Assembly (NCBI GenBank): GCA_037074615.1
Contig: CM073557.1
Coordinates: 14,400,501-14,464,500 of the forward strand
Source of the DNA: Leucaena leucocephala
Taxonomy: Eukaryota > Streptophyta > Magnoliopsida > Fabales > Fabaceae
Direction: 5' to 3'
Length of the DNA: 64,000 bases
A program made the position numbers and the translations under genes. This document shows, one piece after another, positions 11,093-24,046 of this stretch (position 1 is its first letter; each line of letters starts with the position of its first letter). The notes below the pieces were generated by a model. It had not been told where the DNA came from, did not search any database, and saw only the letters and a program-made list of their open reading frames with translations.

Positions 11093-12960
11093 AAAGTGTC
11101 TGGCATCAGATAGGATAATTCCTAAACCCTAAACCTAAGTAGTTAACATTATATTAAGGTTATAGTACTTAGTTAATATCACTTAAGTATGAATCTTAAG
11201 TGAACTAAGAAGATCCCCTCCCTATATGATTGGTTCACTGCTTAAAGTAGGATTAAGATAAGGAACTTTAGGAAGAGAATGTTTAGAGAAAGAAATGTAC
11301 ATGTCACAATGGGAGAAGACCTTGGGTCATGACAAAAGAACACAAGAGTTGTCTGGTCGTGATGAGAAGATTGAGATGGTTGCGATAGAAGTTCATAGAG
11401 AATATAAGTCATGACTATCCAATACTCAAGTCGCGACTAGGATACACAGAGGATGTTAGACACAGCAAGACTAGTATGATGAATAAAGCAATAGTAGATT
11501 GGTCTTAGTTAGCCAATACCTCTATGATCTCATGTTTCTTAACACGATGTGGCTGTAGTAAATGGAACAACGATGGGGAGTAGTTCCTTCTCCTAACAGA
11601 AATAGAAGTCGACTAGTCCAAGATCAAGAAAGCTAAGACACAAGAGTTAGTTCAAGATAATGCTAGGAGAACGAAATATAATTGTTCCATGAACCTAAAA
11701 TCCCTAGAAATAATGATTAGACATTATGAGAATGATGAGAACAAAGACGCCAACCTTGTTAATTTTATCAGCTATAGGTTTAGTGCGAGAGTAGGCAAGC
11801 CAGATGTGCAAGGTGCTAGGACACATAAGACTAGTTGAAGAAGTCGTTCAGAGGTAGATCCTCCATAAGGTAGTTAGGAGTTGATCTACTCTATGAAAGA
11901 ATTAGTTAAGTTAGTTTTTCTTGAACAAAAAGTTAAGAAGAATGAGACCGAGATAAAGAGCTAATGTTCTTAAAAATAGAGAAACCTCATCACGGAGAGA
12001 CCCCTAGACTAGTGTAAGGTACTCCTGATGGTATGAGTAACAGCAGTAAATGATAGATGGAATCCTGGTAACTCAAGTTCGCTAGGAACAAGAAAGAGAT
12101 GTTATTATAACAACAACTGTAGCAGCATCTATTATTGATTTACGATGATTAAAGAGAAGTCGTCAAGGAGTTACAATCCAGGTAGGAACAAACCAGGACT
12201 AGCAGATGGTCATAATCTGCTAAAGAAGAAGATGGTCATGATCCATTCACGTGGGAAGTTTTTCTTGAGCAATTTTATGAGAAGTATTCTCCTCAGTCAG
12301 ATATAGATGAGCGTGAGAGTAAGTTAAAATGTTAAAGCAGGGTAAGAGTAATCCTTTGATAGATACTTAACTGAGTTTATCCCTGTGCATAGTGAAACTT
12401 AAATGACTGAGAAGTTAACTCAGATTGAATTATGTGCTGCAAGAAACAAAATTTCCCAGGAATTTGTAGAGGTTTGACGAAGCAGTAGAGGTAAGCAAGA
12501 TTATAGAGAGAAACTTGTGATTCCTAGAAAAGATAAAGGCAACTTTGGAAGATGAATCCTTCTGGTGTTTCCAATAGGGATATTTCATAGGGCCTCTAGT
12601 TTTCAGAAAGGGTAATAAGTAGTTAAGAAGTAAAAGAGCAGTAAGCTAGGAGATGTAGACATGTAATTAGAGCCTAACATATATGAGAACTGTGGTAGAG
12701 ACCACATAAATAGGCTTTGATTGACAGATAGAGGAAGTTGCTACAGATGTGGCAATCTAGGACATTTTACTAGGGAATGTTTATAGAATATGATAGATAA
12801 GAGATTCTAGATGCAGAAGAAAGTTTTGTGCTGATATGAGAGGAGGCAAGAAAGTCGCCTAAGGTAATCCAAAGAAATGATTATGGGTTAACAATCGCTA
12901 AGTAAATACGATATGTGATTCAGACGCCAGTCATTTGTTAGCAACAATGGCCATAAAGGC
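11093..12960 (+). pseudogene. Decayed gypsy gag-protease region
   Basis: No long frame survives, but family landmarks appear in the right order on the plus strand. DPFTWEVFLEQFYEKYSP lies at about 12239-12292, corresponding to the gag core of the minus element. A zinc knuckle with CYRCGNLGHFTREC lies at about 12737-12780, and CDSDASHLL at about 12918-12944 is a mutated protease active site (DSGASH). Stops and frameshifts occur throughout. About 1.15 kb separates the decayed PBS from the gag core, against about 1.8 kb in the minus element. This older relative therefore seems to have no room for the complete 326-aa frame. After 12960 no further pol motif is recognised. Confidence 0.75.
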
Positions 12961-13997
12961 AATTACTCTCATTAGTTTAAGATGATAACATCTTATGCTG
13001 AATAATGTTGCCATATGTTAGAGTAGCAAGAAACAAATGTGCATTGCCTTACATTATATAGAGCAACTCCGCTTTGTTCTTGGCCAATCACACTTTTATT
13101 AGGGTAAAGTCAACTCCGCTTGCCTTACCTTGGCTATATTCTCTTTGTTCTTAATGGAGGATATATTCTTCTGTCAAAGTAATATCAACTCCATCTTAAT
13201 TGCATCCCCTTGCTACACAGATAGGGTATATTGCTCTATTTGGAGCAATATTAACTCATATTCGGAGGACTAGTTCCCAATTCTTAAGAAAAACTAGGTG
13301 ACCAAAACTTCATACATAGTATCCCTTACTCATGAGCCTTTTAACCTAACCCCAAAATTGAGTAGCTATTAACATGATTAGGAACATACTTATCTCTCAT
13401 CATACTGGTTCCCTGTATTTATCTAACTCATTATATATCTCCTATCATCTTTTTCTATTAATCCCCAATAAATTACCGAGGCTATGTATCTTTAGCTTAC
13501 TATCTTCAAGATTCTGTTCATCAATTTAGGAATATGAGATAGCTATTATGTCAGGCTATCTTACCTTAATTAGGCTATATTCATTCATTTAGCTTAGGTA
13601 GCCACTTTACCCTGCTATTGGGTATAGGGTACAGACTCAACCCTTAACTGCCTTACTTGACTCTCAGGCATTATGCTTTCTTATATAGGGAGTCTCATAA
13701 TATGTAGCTAACTTTCCCTTAACTTTTACTAAACATATTTAGTTTTTTTTCAGTCGCTTATAGGACTTTTATGTCCCTAACCTGAAGGATTTATGTCCTT
13801 AACCTCACTGTAATCCATAACTAAGTTAGTTGCTTCCTTTCAGCTAACTGAGGAACGGTCTGACTCACATCTCTATGCCATTCATACTTTTAAGTTTTCC
13901 CTATCCTCAAGGACTCTCATTTTAACTTAATTGACTGAGATTTAAACTTTATCTCAATTAACTGAGATTAAAAATAAAAGTAAATCAAAATAAGATA
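12961..13997. other. No gene recognised
   Basis: AT-rich sequence with stops in all frames. It may be decayed pol sequence of the element to its left, but I found no RT, RNase H or integrase motif on either strand. Confidence 0.5.
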
Positions 13998-14772
13998 TTA
14001 AATAACAATGCGTACATGAAGATATTCAGAGTGTGGGTCAGCCCATACTACTTGTCTGTCTAATATCTTCCTAGTATGCGTTATCTCCCACAACTGGTCA
14101 GGAGGAATAGGTCATCCAGTAGTAGGATCTCTCTACAAAATAATAACATACAAGAAAATATAAAATTTAGATTTAAAAAAATGATTGAAAATTTAAATTA
14201 TAGTGATGATAGATTGAACTTACTGTAGCATATTCAATCTCTGCAGATGATCGAGGACCACAAGTATGTTTAGTCATTTGTTTTTCTCGATTTATCATGT
14301 TCCTTATACTTTTGTTCTACAACAAAATGTAGTAACTAATAAGAATTTAATAATTGAAAAAAAGATAATTTATTTAGAAGGATAGTGAGATACCTTAAAT
14401 ATGTCAGACTTAAAATATATTAATAACCACTCACAATTTTGAAACCTAATAGTTTGAGGAGGATCAGCGAACCTATCCTCATCAGTCTCATATTTCTTGT
14501 AGTGAGAGTGCAACTTGTTCTTCCAATTTTTGAATGCATTCTGTAAAATAATTGATATAGCTATATGGAACTTTTCTTCACTAATTTCATCAGCAGGTTC
14601 AAATTTATCCTGAAACAAATAAATGTAAACACTTTATATAATAATACAAATAAACTAAAATAAGTATTCAAATTTGACATAAATACCTTTATTTTTAAAA
14701 TCATATCTTGACCATATTTTTCAAAAATATTCTTCCAACTACCTCCACAATCCCTAAAAGAGATTGTGGATA
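13998..14772 (-). pseudogene. CACTA/En-Spm ORF remnant (Transposase_24-like), four exons
   Basis: Four short coding blocks join in phase on the minus strand with GT/AG borders. The blocks are about 14772-14687 (ends ...DMILKIK), 14609-14394 (DKFEPADEISEEKFH to KSDIFK), 14316-14224 (NKSIRNMINREKQMTKHT) and 14132-13998 (RDPTTG, then DQLWEITHTRK). This follows the plant Transposase_24 pattern: a basic Trp-containing helix, a PP..W block, the N..NR...HT block, and a DP(T)TG...HTRK block. A TGA at 14112-14114 interrupts the last block. The upstream part is lost where an R-family LTR begins near 14773. No CACTA termini or TNPD-type transposase are visible. It is a dead fragment of the DNA-binding ORF. 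Confidence 0.75.
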
Positions 14773-17230
14773 TAAGCGCATGTATGAGACCCACGAATAA
14801 TAGGAGCATGTACAAGACCTATGAGAAATATGCGCGAGAATAAATCCCACGAATAACTGGCACGAGTACGAGACTCACGAATATCTATAGTGCTTGTGTT
14901 TAACCATGGTGCACCAAGGACTAACATTATTGATATTAGTAACCAAGGTTCTGTATTAAATTCTATCTAAAAACACTTCCAACCATGTGTGGGGTCAACT
15001 TAGCATTTAATGCTCACAACAATTTCAAATGCAAGAATTTCATTCAAAATACTTCAAAATCATGAAACCCATCGCAAAAGATTTATCCAATTCATATGGA
15101 ATAATTATTCAAATAATAAACTTCACATAAGCATATTTCATAAATAAAATCAACTCACTATATCATTTACAAAAGTCTTTTTCAAAAACTTCTTTTTTCA
15201 TTTTCATACATAAACATAATCATATAATAAATCAATTAAAAAGATCACTCAATAATCTTAATCAAATCATTAATTCCCGTAATCATGCCTTTAGCAAATT
15301 ATACTAGAAAATTAACATTTTGAATGGAACATATCAAATAATAAGTCATTATTAAAAATATCATTTTTAAGGGATATTATTCACTCACCTACGATAATTC
15401 GATATAACTTACTCTTGCTCTATTCTTCAAAATAATATCTCTCCTTATTTTCCTAAATTTTCTGAAAATAAAACATTCCATCCAAAATTGATATTCATCT
15501 CTTTTGTGCCAAACATGAAACATGCAATCATAACTAATAGCCTCCCAAAAATTTCACTTTTTATTTCATCTTTCTTCTCCATAATCCATAAGGGATAAAA
15601 TTCACCACATTTATGTCTATTTCCTTTAACTTGCTACAGACACACCACTTTCCCTATACCCTTTTATTCCAACAATTCCCTTTCATATATATATATATAT
15701 ACTCTGCTAATCATCCAAACCATGGGAATTGATTCAGTTTTTTACCTCTAAAAGGTGCACCCCAACATTCAAACATTAATTCATCATTATGAAATAAATT
15801 CCCAAGTCTCTTAACACAAAACACAACAAGCTTTGTTCAGGACTTCATCATACACTGACCTATATGTATATATATACCGGCCCATATTTTCAAAACTGCA
15901 CCTGCACATACTTAATGTTGTCCACCAAATAATTCTCTGTTTGCAACCATATACCCATACAACTCCAACCTCTGCTCTTTCTCTTATTATTTTTTAAACA
16001 ACTACAATAAATAACCATAGACCTATATGTATATATATACCAGCCCATATTTTCAAAATAGCACCTGCACATACTTAATGTTGTCCACCAAACAATTCTC
16101 TGTTTGTAACCATAGACCCATACGACTCCAACCTCTGCTCTTTCTCTTTTCTGTTTAATTTATTATTATTATTTTAAACAACTACAATACATAACCATTA
16201 CAGATATAGCTCACTAGAGGAAACTTACCACACACAGTTTCAACTTCACGGAAGTTCCACAGCCCCAAACATCAACTATCCATCTATCCTCATTCTTTCA
16301 CAGATTCAGCCAACAGAGGAATAAGAAGGAAATAGTTTCTAACCTAAAGCTGTGAATGATCAATAGAGGGAAAAGATGTTGACTTACCATACACCATACT
16401 TCACGGTGATCTTTTACGGCAGCAGGGACAGAAAATGTTGGTTGTAACAGTAAAAATGTTGTTGTAACTGACGCCGGACAGCAGCTACAACCCCCACCAA
16501 GCTTCCAGATCAATGATACTCACAGCTCCTAACACTTCATTCTTCCACTCTCACTTCTTTATAAACTCTCGACATCCAGAAGGAAGGAGGAAAGTGAAAG
16601 ATCTGGTATTGCTACGGTGATAATGGCGTGCAAGTCGGTAACAGAAATGGTGAAAGTATAACAGCAGCTCAGCGACACAACAACACAGCAAAAAAGGAGG
16701 AAGAAAAGCTACCTAATAGCTGAACTCTAAGCAAAAGAACAGACAACAATGGTGGCAGCTCTATTGACGGAATCTCAACAACTGTCGAGATTGACACAAC
16801 GGAGGAAAATGGCAAACGAGCAAATGGCAAACTGCAGCAACAGCAACAACACGATCACCGGAGAGCATCAAAGATGCGGAAATTTACAGTGACAAGACGA
16901 TGAAGATTTTGGTGAAGCTTCTCCAGATCTCCCTCCAACCTGCTCACGGCGTCTGGTGCCAAAATGGAAGAAAGGAGTGTTCTGTAGTTAAATTAAGCCG
17001 AGGGGCAATTTGGTAATTTCACATACTTCCTGAAGAAAATAAAACTCAACTTTTGCAGGTGCTGATATTCAAATAGGGGACCTCATACTCAACTCTTCTA
17101 TCTCCAACCGCTTAACTATCCATATCCCTTTGTGAAAATATTGCAAGAAATAATATATATCTTATTAAAACTATAATACTTAGCAATATATTTTCTAAGG
17201 TCATTACAACAACTTAGAGCTCAAGATAGG
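14773..17230. mobile_element. R-family LTR-like repeat, copy 1
   Basis: It shares ordered blocks with copies at about 17836-19960 and 42742-44760. These include a run of GAC/ACGAATAA-type phrases (14785-14880), the AACCATGGTGCACCAAGGAC block near 14903, a block near 14980-15000, and the AATCCATAAGGGATAAAATTCACC block near 15582. Ends are not resolved; the left end is truncated beside the CACTA remnant. It contains a 163-bp tandem duplication. Small open frames here are not conserved among copies. Confidence 0.55.
15858..16200. repeat. Tandem duplication, about 163-bp unit, two copies
   Basis: ACCTATATGTATATATA starts at 15858 and again at 16021. The sequence that follows (CCCATATTTTCAAAA, a block beginning GCACCTGCACATAC, a block ending in CTCTGCTCTTTCTC) is repeated with a few substitutions and a small insertion near the end of the second copy. 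Confidence 0.85.
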
Positions 17231-17835
17231 AAGAAAATTGCTTCACTATACTATTCACCAATGCCAAAATCACATTCATCACAGCCAACCATGAAGACTT
17301 TATGGATGATACTCTATAGACTGATTGTGGTGAGCATGCAGCCTCATTGCGCTAGGTCTCACAACAACAACTTATCCTCATATCTGTACTTTTCACTGCG
17401 GTAAACGTGCAAAAAATTGAAGCACTGTGTTTTAGCTACTGATACGAAAAGGTAGGGTCTTTAAGGATTAAACCCAATTAAAGCTGTCATGTAACACTTT
17501 TAGAGGTCAAAAGAGAGAGTTTGATCTGGGAAATGAAGTTTTGAAGGTTTGGAGTCGGGGGATTAGAACAAAGAAGAGATTTGAAGTTACAATCTCTGAT
17601 TTTTCTATTTCTCCTTACATTTTCTTACTTTATTATGTAATGAATCTGATTATGTTGTTTAGTTTTGTTTATTTTAAAACTATGAGTAGCTAAATATTTC
17701 ATTTTTAGAGTTATTTTGAATATATTTATGGATTGAACCTTGTATTTACCTCATTTTGAGTACTGATTAATTTATGTGTTGATTTTAATCTATTCTTAAT
17801 ATCTCTTGATGCTTGATCATTATTGAGTTGATTTG
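17231..17835. other. No gene; possible old LTR fragment
   Basis: No coding frame is seen. The stretch around 17680 contains ACTATGAGTAGCTAA within a T-rich context, which resembles the 3' region of Athila/Tat-type LTRs. That resemblance is from memory of the family and is weak. Confidence 0.3.
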
Positions 17836-19960
17836 TGTCCAGCCTCAAATTTTAAGTAGTGACTGACACAGAATATGAAAAAATTTATATTCCTTACTCC
17901 TTAAATATTAAATAGAACGTCTGATATAATAATTATAATATATATTCTATTATAACAAGTACAGGTACAAGACCCATAAATAACAAGTACGATAATGAAT
18001 CCCACGAATAACTAGTGTGAGTAATTTGCTTACGAATATCCATCGAGCTCGAGTTTAACCATGGTGCACTAAGAACTAACAGTACTATTATTAGTAACTA
18101 GCATTTTTTATTTATTCCTCTTAAAAAATATTTCCAAGCATATATAGGGTCAATTTAACATTACTCAAGAACAATATTTTTAAATACTGAAATCTCATAA
18201 CAATATGTTATATTCAGTTATCCCACCACGAAAATTATTGAACAAAATTTTCTTTAAATCCTCATGCGTACTATTTGTAAAAACTAAAATAATGCAAATT
18301 ATTTAAATAACTATTGTCGTTATTTCAACTAAACATTCTAATATCAACTAATAAGTATACAATTTCAATAAACACATTTTTAGCAATTCATGCTTTAAAA
18401 TTGATACTTTAGTAAAATGATTCAAGTAGCAAGATATTATTAAAAATATTATTATCATGGGACGTTATTCACTTACATGCAATACTCTAATATTCTCACG
18501 GAGTAATTTAGGAATAATATTCTCTCCTTCCTAATTTTTTTTAAAAAAAATCATTAATACTTAAACTCAAATTCAATTATAATGGTTATTATCACATACT
18601 ATTATAATTTTATATATCTCCAAATATTTTCGTTCATGAAAATATGACACTTATCCACCTAAGCTTCTTTTCTTCCAAACATGTAACATGTATCAATAAT
18701 TAATAAGCTCCCAGAATTGCTCTTTTTATTGCACTTTTCAAACTCCATAATCCATCAGGAAATAAAATTCACCACTTTTATACCAATTACCTTTGACTTG
18801 CTACAATTACATCAAGTCACACATATATACTTACCAATACTTAAATATTCCAAAACTTTTACATTATCATCTTCTCCATTTTCTTCCAAAATAGCTCGCT
18901 TTCACACATAATATAATTACTTCCAAAAATAATTGTAGTTCGTAAAATACATATTTCCTCATAAACAGTCCCAAGTTCAAAGGAAAAGATCTCTTATACC
19001 ATGTAGCCTAAGGCTCCTTATTTCTTCCAAAATAAACTTAATTCTTTTAATAGAATTCCTTTGAACTTGTTTTTATCTCTAACTTGTTAAATCCATACAT
19101 CTCTTTTATACCAAATTTCATATTCTTTACTTCAACTATGCACCCACGCATACCCAACATTATCCTAAGTTCAAATTTTTCTTTTTCTTCTTTTTTTTTT
19201 TCCTTTCAACCAGCAGCATTTCAACAGAGTTTCGGTAACAAAGCAAAACAGAAAGTTAAATCATACAACCACAGCTATGAATGTTTAATAGAGAGGGAAA
19301 GGAGTTGGCTTACCACCCACACACACACGGCGGCCTTCATGGAAACAAGGGAAAGGGAAGGAAGTTGGAGATCTGAGGTTACTATAGTAATGATGAAAAG
19401 AGTATGGCAGTAGTGATGGTAGCGCGTGACAGCAGTAACAACGTGCACGTCGATGGAATTGATTGGAGAGGATATTGGGTGTTGCAGGAGGTCGTTTCTA
19501 TCTTAGCAGGAAAGAGTAATGTGGAGCTTGCTCTTGTGTCTAGAAAGAGAAATATGGCAACAGACTTGATTGTTGTGAATTGTGGCAAGGGGGTGTGCCC
19601 GATTGGGTGGGAGGATACACCACTACCCCACTTTGGTTCGGATTTTGGAAGTTGATGCTAAAGGAGGTGGAAATTCTGCGGCTACTGAGAAAGAAATGGT
19701 TGGATGTTTCAGTTCAGGAGGAGAAGACATGCAAGAAGTGGCATGGTTTGATTTCTGTCATTTTCCATAATCTGATGTTTTAGGTATTATTGTTTTTTAG
19801 TATCATTTGTTTTGTTTTGTTTTCTTCTGGTTTAGTTGTTTGTTAGCTTGTACTTCTATGACTTTTTTTAGAGTGTTTTTTTATTTTGGATATTATATTG
19901 ATGCTTGTAATTTTTTTTGTGATTAATAAAATTGACTTGTATTGGGAAAAAAATTTGGAG
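17836..19960. mobile_element. R-family LTR-like repeat, copy 2
   Basis: It starts near TGTCCAGCCTCAAATTTTAAG, a decayed counterpart of the TGTCACACACCCCGAAAATT start of copy 3 at 42742, and shares GACACAGAATATGA just after. Blocks near 17960-18080 and 18690-18830 match copy 1. The right end is uncertain. Small frames at 19084-19783 lack a recognisable domain and lie in the repeat, so they are not called as genes. Confidence 0.5.
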
Positions 19961-20055
19961 GCCTTCCTTCTATCATACTACCTGCCTAGCTATCTTCCTC
20001 TATTGTTGATTTTGCTGAAAAATTAATGAACAATAAACTTTTTCAGTAAGAATTA

Positions 20056-20500
20056 CTCCCTCAATTCCATAATTATAAGGGCTTGAGTTTTGATTTTTTA
20101 GGTAGATTAAGAAAGTTAAATAAATAAGTTAATTATAATTAATATAAGGGATAATTGATTAATTTAAATATATTAAGGAGTATATAATATGAATTTGTCT
20201 TCAAGTTAGATTTGATCATAATTAGTTAATTTATTTAACTTATTTGATATACCAAAAAAAACTAACGAGATTTTATATTAAGGAAAGAGGTAATGCTTAT
20301 TACTCTTTTGATTCTTAATATAAGATTTATTTAACTAATTTGATTGGTTAAATTAATTAATATAATATTTTTTCTAAAATACCCTAACCGTCTTCCTTAA
20401 TTCCCTTCCTCAATCTCTTGATTATTATTGAGAGAGTATCTATAAGATTAGTTTAGAAAAAATGGATAAATATAAAAAATATATCTTATCTATAAAATTA
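20056..20500. repeat. Stowaway-like MITE fragments
   Basis: ACTCCCTCAATTCCATAAT at 20056 resembles the Stowaway (Tc1/mariner) terminal consensus. The following TAATTATAAG and paired Ttaa-rich segments recur at 26600-27000, 34440-34830 and 45480-45670. A second fragment begins near 20300 (ACTCTTTTGATTCTTAATA) and resembles the element at 21110-21365 in part. Ends are not resolved. Confidence 0.5.
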
Positions 20501-20897
20501 AGATTAATTTTTTAATTAGGCCATATATTAAATTTACAAGTATGAATACGAGGATTAACTTTGTTGGTCCTGATCAATTCATGTCATTTATGTTTGCAAG
20601 GATACGCATGGGTAACATTATTATTAAGTTGACATTAGATTTAATAAAATTTTATGAAGTTCACAGAAAAGGAAATAGCTTTGAAGATTTGTTTCGATGC
20701 ACAAGTTGAATGTGTTAGTAGCCTCCACATATTCTATTGAGTATTTTTAATAAAAGAAACAATTAGCGTCCATATACATAGATACACACTGTGAACTGTT
20801 AAGGAGCGCCTAGAGGTCAGAGGCTAGCTGCCGGAAGTGATGACATGGCATTTTAAAATTATAAAAATAAAAATAATTAGTGACGGATCAGCAACAT

Positions 20898-20993
20898 GAT
20901 TTTGTTACTAATTCCATGACTAAATTTTATAGCTAATCAATTATATATATATGATTTTGTTGCTAATTCCATGACTAAATTTTATCGCTAATC

Positions 20994-21041
<48 letters not shown>
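20898..21041. repeat. 55-bp tandem repeat pair followed by a (TA)n microsatellite
   Basis: A unit starting GATTTTGTTACTAATTCCAT at 20898 repeats at 20953 with two or three changes. It runs into an uninterrupted TA tract at 20997-21041. The GCTAATC/GTTGCTAATTCC phrases resemble the subterminal repeats of CACTA-type elements, but no CACTA end is seen. Confidence 0.8.
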
Positions 21042-21045
<4 letters not shown>

Positions 21046-21109
21046 GGTAAAGGAAAATGAAGGCTATAGAGTAAGAAATTGGAAATATCATGACCTTATG
21101 TATAATTTA

Positions 21110-21365
21110 TACTCCTTTACTTTTTAATATAGAATTTAATTAAAAAATTAAATTAATCCTAACTATAAGGTATATTTTTTATATTTATTAATTTTTTCTT
21201 CAATTACTTATATTAATGTTCCCTCAACAATAATCAAGTAAATAAGGGAAAGATTGAGTTAAAGAAAATATTAGGGCATTTTAAAAACAAGTATGTCATG
21301 GTAATTAACTTCATTAATCTAATCAAATTAATTAAATACATCTTATATTAAGGATTGGAGGAGTA
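21110..21365. mobile_element. Stowaway-like MITE, 256 bp, TA target duplication
   Basis: The left end TACTCCTTTACTTTTTAATA and the right end, read in reverse as TACTCCTCCAATCCTTAATA, form imperfect terminal inverted repeats. TA flanks both sides (21108-21109 and 21366-21367). The interior is AT-rich and non-coding. Related copies lie at 45774-46022 and, in part, 20290-20480. Confidence 0.75.
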
Positions 21366-21367
21366 TA

Positions 21368-23572
21368 AAGTATTTATCTTCATTGTATATCATCTTCCAC
21401 ATGTGGTGCTAGTAGTTCTTGTTATCAATTACAATTTAACTAAGAAAATCAACTTTAATTATGTAAAATGATAAGAAAAATTTAAACGAGAAATATTATT
21501 TTGAAAAATTAGATTTGGGTTTTAAATGTTGGTGGTGAGTTGGAAATGAATGACTACTACATTTCAAAAAAAAAATTAATTATATGGAATGACAATAAAA
21601 TCTTGAACCCCCTGCTTCGTTTATTTGATAGCCTCCTTCTTCCTTGATGTGTTGTTTTTTTATGTTTCTTGTTTTCTTGTGGTTTTTTTTGTGTTGGTAT
21701 GCTTTATGTTTCTTTTAAGGGGGTTGGTTTTGGTGATCACATGATGGCTGATGAGTTTCATCAGTTGTGAGAGTGATACAACTTCCCTGCTTTCATGTGA
21801 ATCCTTAGTTTTTCTATTGATGCTAATTATTAGCTTTTTCCAACTCCACGGAGGCTTAGGTGATATTACAATTTAAAAACATTAGCTTTTTGTGGAACTG
21901 CTAGAAAGATTTCTATGGAGAAATCTGCAAAAGCTTCTTTATTTGAAGTGTCTGTTTCTAAGGTGTTTCAACATAACTCATATTTGCAATTAAAAGAGAA
22001 GAAGAGCCAACTACTTCAAATCAAACCCTAAACATTAAAGAATTTCAAGCGTTACCTTCTCAAATAAAAAAAGAATATGTAACACAGCTCATTGTCTTCA
22101 GCTCTCAGAAACACATTATATAAAAAGTCCCATCCATAAAAATTCTTGAATCTTAATTTCTATAGGAATTCATATTCTATTGAATTCACGTACCTTATTA
22201 GATCTTTAAATATTTCGGTTGATTTTGCCAATGATAAGGCTTCTTTTATACCTACCCCAACTTTTAAAGACTACAAAAAATAAATATTAAGGGAGCCATG
22301 TGTATCATTAAGGTGTTTAATTTCAGACATAAACTTTATTTGATGTAAGATTTGAGAAGTATTTTAAAGCTTGTTTGAAAATACCAAATTTGGTGTTTAA
22401 GGGGTCAACTGAATCTCTTTTCCACAATTTAATTATCTTTGAGTTATGCCATTATTTTAGACACCTTTATGTATATGTAGTTATACATTTTTGGTCACAT
22501 CTCTCATTCACACCAAAGAAGTTGTGAATATATTGCCAAAAAAAAAACAGAGATTATTATTAGTGAAATGAGGAGTGACAAATATATTGTTAGAAAGATA
22601 AATTATCTTTCTAATAATATTGTTATCAATTTTACATTTCATGGAAAGCAGACAATGAGGGTAAATGAACATTGTGACTGTTGGTTGCCAAAACGTTAGG
22701 AGTAATAATGACTGCATACTTCTCACATGTTTGGTAATGAATTGTCATAATTGTAGCCATCATTGGCCAAGTTTTTGCTATCACTGGATTTATCAAAACA
22801 GTGAAAAGTTGTATGCATAGGTAAAATTCACTCAGAACATTATATTTGTCCTTATTATTATTTCTCTTAGCTATGAGATGCAATATCTCACCCCGTCTCT
22901 CTCAGGTGAAGGTAGTGGAGCCAACAAGAGCGTGGTTGAGCAGTAGCCTCTCAATTGATTGTTTTGTTAGATGACAAATAATGATTTTTGCACTCAATAT
23001 TTTGGGGTATGGTAATTTCAAGAAAATTACCAGGACATGAAGCAATTATTAGATACTTACTCCCAATTCGGGAGAACATTGACATTAGTCAGAAGAAGAA
23101 GAGATTATTAGATATTTTTAAATTAAGAGAGGCACATATTAAGTTAGATATTTCAAAATTCAAATCCCTCTATTTCTCAAATGATTTCCTAAAGGGACCC
23201 CCAAGGGTTAAATAAAGGCAGAACGAGATTGAAGACCAAAGTGAGGGGAGAGTTATCATTTATTCTATTTTGTTTTGATTTGTTTTAAATAAAGAGGGCT
23301 TGAGAATTAGGAAAGGTGGAAATGAATGAAAAATATGTTGAGATGATGAACTAATGAATGGGAATAGGTCATCATATTCTTCTTTGCCAATATATATATA
23401 TATATAATGAATTTTAAAAATAATTACATTTAATATTTAACTCTAGTTGTTTAAAAAAGATTGAGTCATAAAATGCAATTCTTCTCAACATACAGTGTAA
23501 CGTACTGTCAAGCATAGAATCAAGCGAAATCTGAGTGTGTTTCAAAAATGGAAAAAAAATGGGTATAATTTA
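21368..23572. other. No gene recognised; one LTR-type hairpin motif
   Basis: The region is AT-rich. The segment 22640-22920 includes TGAGATGCAATATCTCA (22874-22890), which resembles the hairpin found in gypsy LTR copies at 8739, 10421 and 37698, so it may be an old LTR piece. A 75-codon frame at 22988-23215 has no recognisable feature. I do not call a gene. Confidence 0.5.
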
Positions 23573-24046
23573 TAACACAACTATTTTATTCATATAGATC
23601 TAAGAGACATTTTACTCAAATCAAGTTATCTTTAGTTGCAAGCAGGGACCATGGTTCTGAAATAAAATTTAAATATTTAAAGGTTTGTAATTGTAATTAA
23701 TCGTCGAATGTGATGTATAATTATAATTTTTATCTCAATTTTTTTCTAAAATGTATATATGTATCCAATTAATTTCCCCAAGAATTTACAGTTGATTTAC
23801 GTTCACTTAACATTGATTGGGGTCATATTTATTATTTTTAACTAATTTTAATAGATTTCTTGAACTATATAATTCTGTTATTTTATTTGGATCTTATAAA
23901 AATATTGGAAGTAGTATATATTGTGTAGGACAAAATTATGTGAATTTGCGTATATTTATTAGGTCTAATTTTCCAATGCAGTTTTACACGTGAACTTTCC
24001 TTAATAATAAAAATTCAACTAACAAAATTTAACACAATTACTGTAT

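Noticed and set aside
19084..19783. Several plus-strand frames of 60-109 codons in a GC-richer stretch.
   Set aside because: They overlap in different frames, contain no domain, and lie in an R-family LTR-like repeat.
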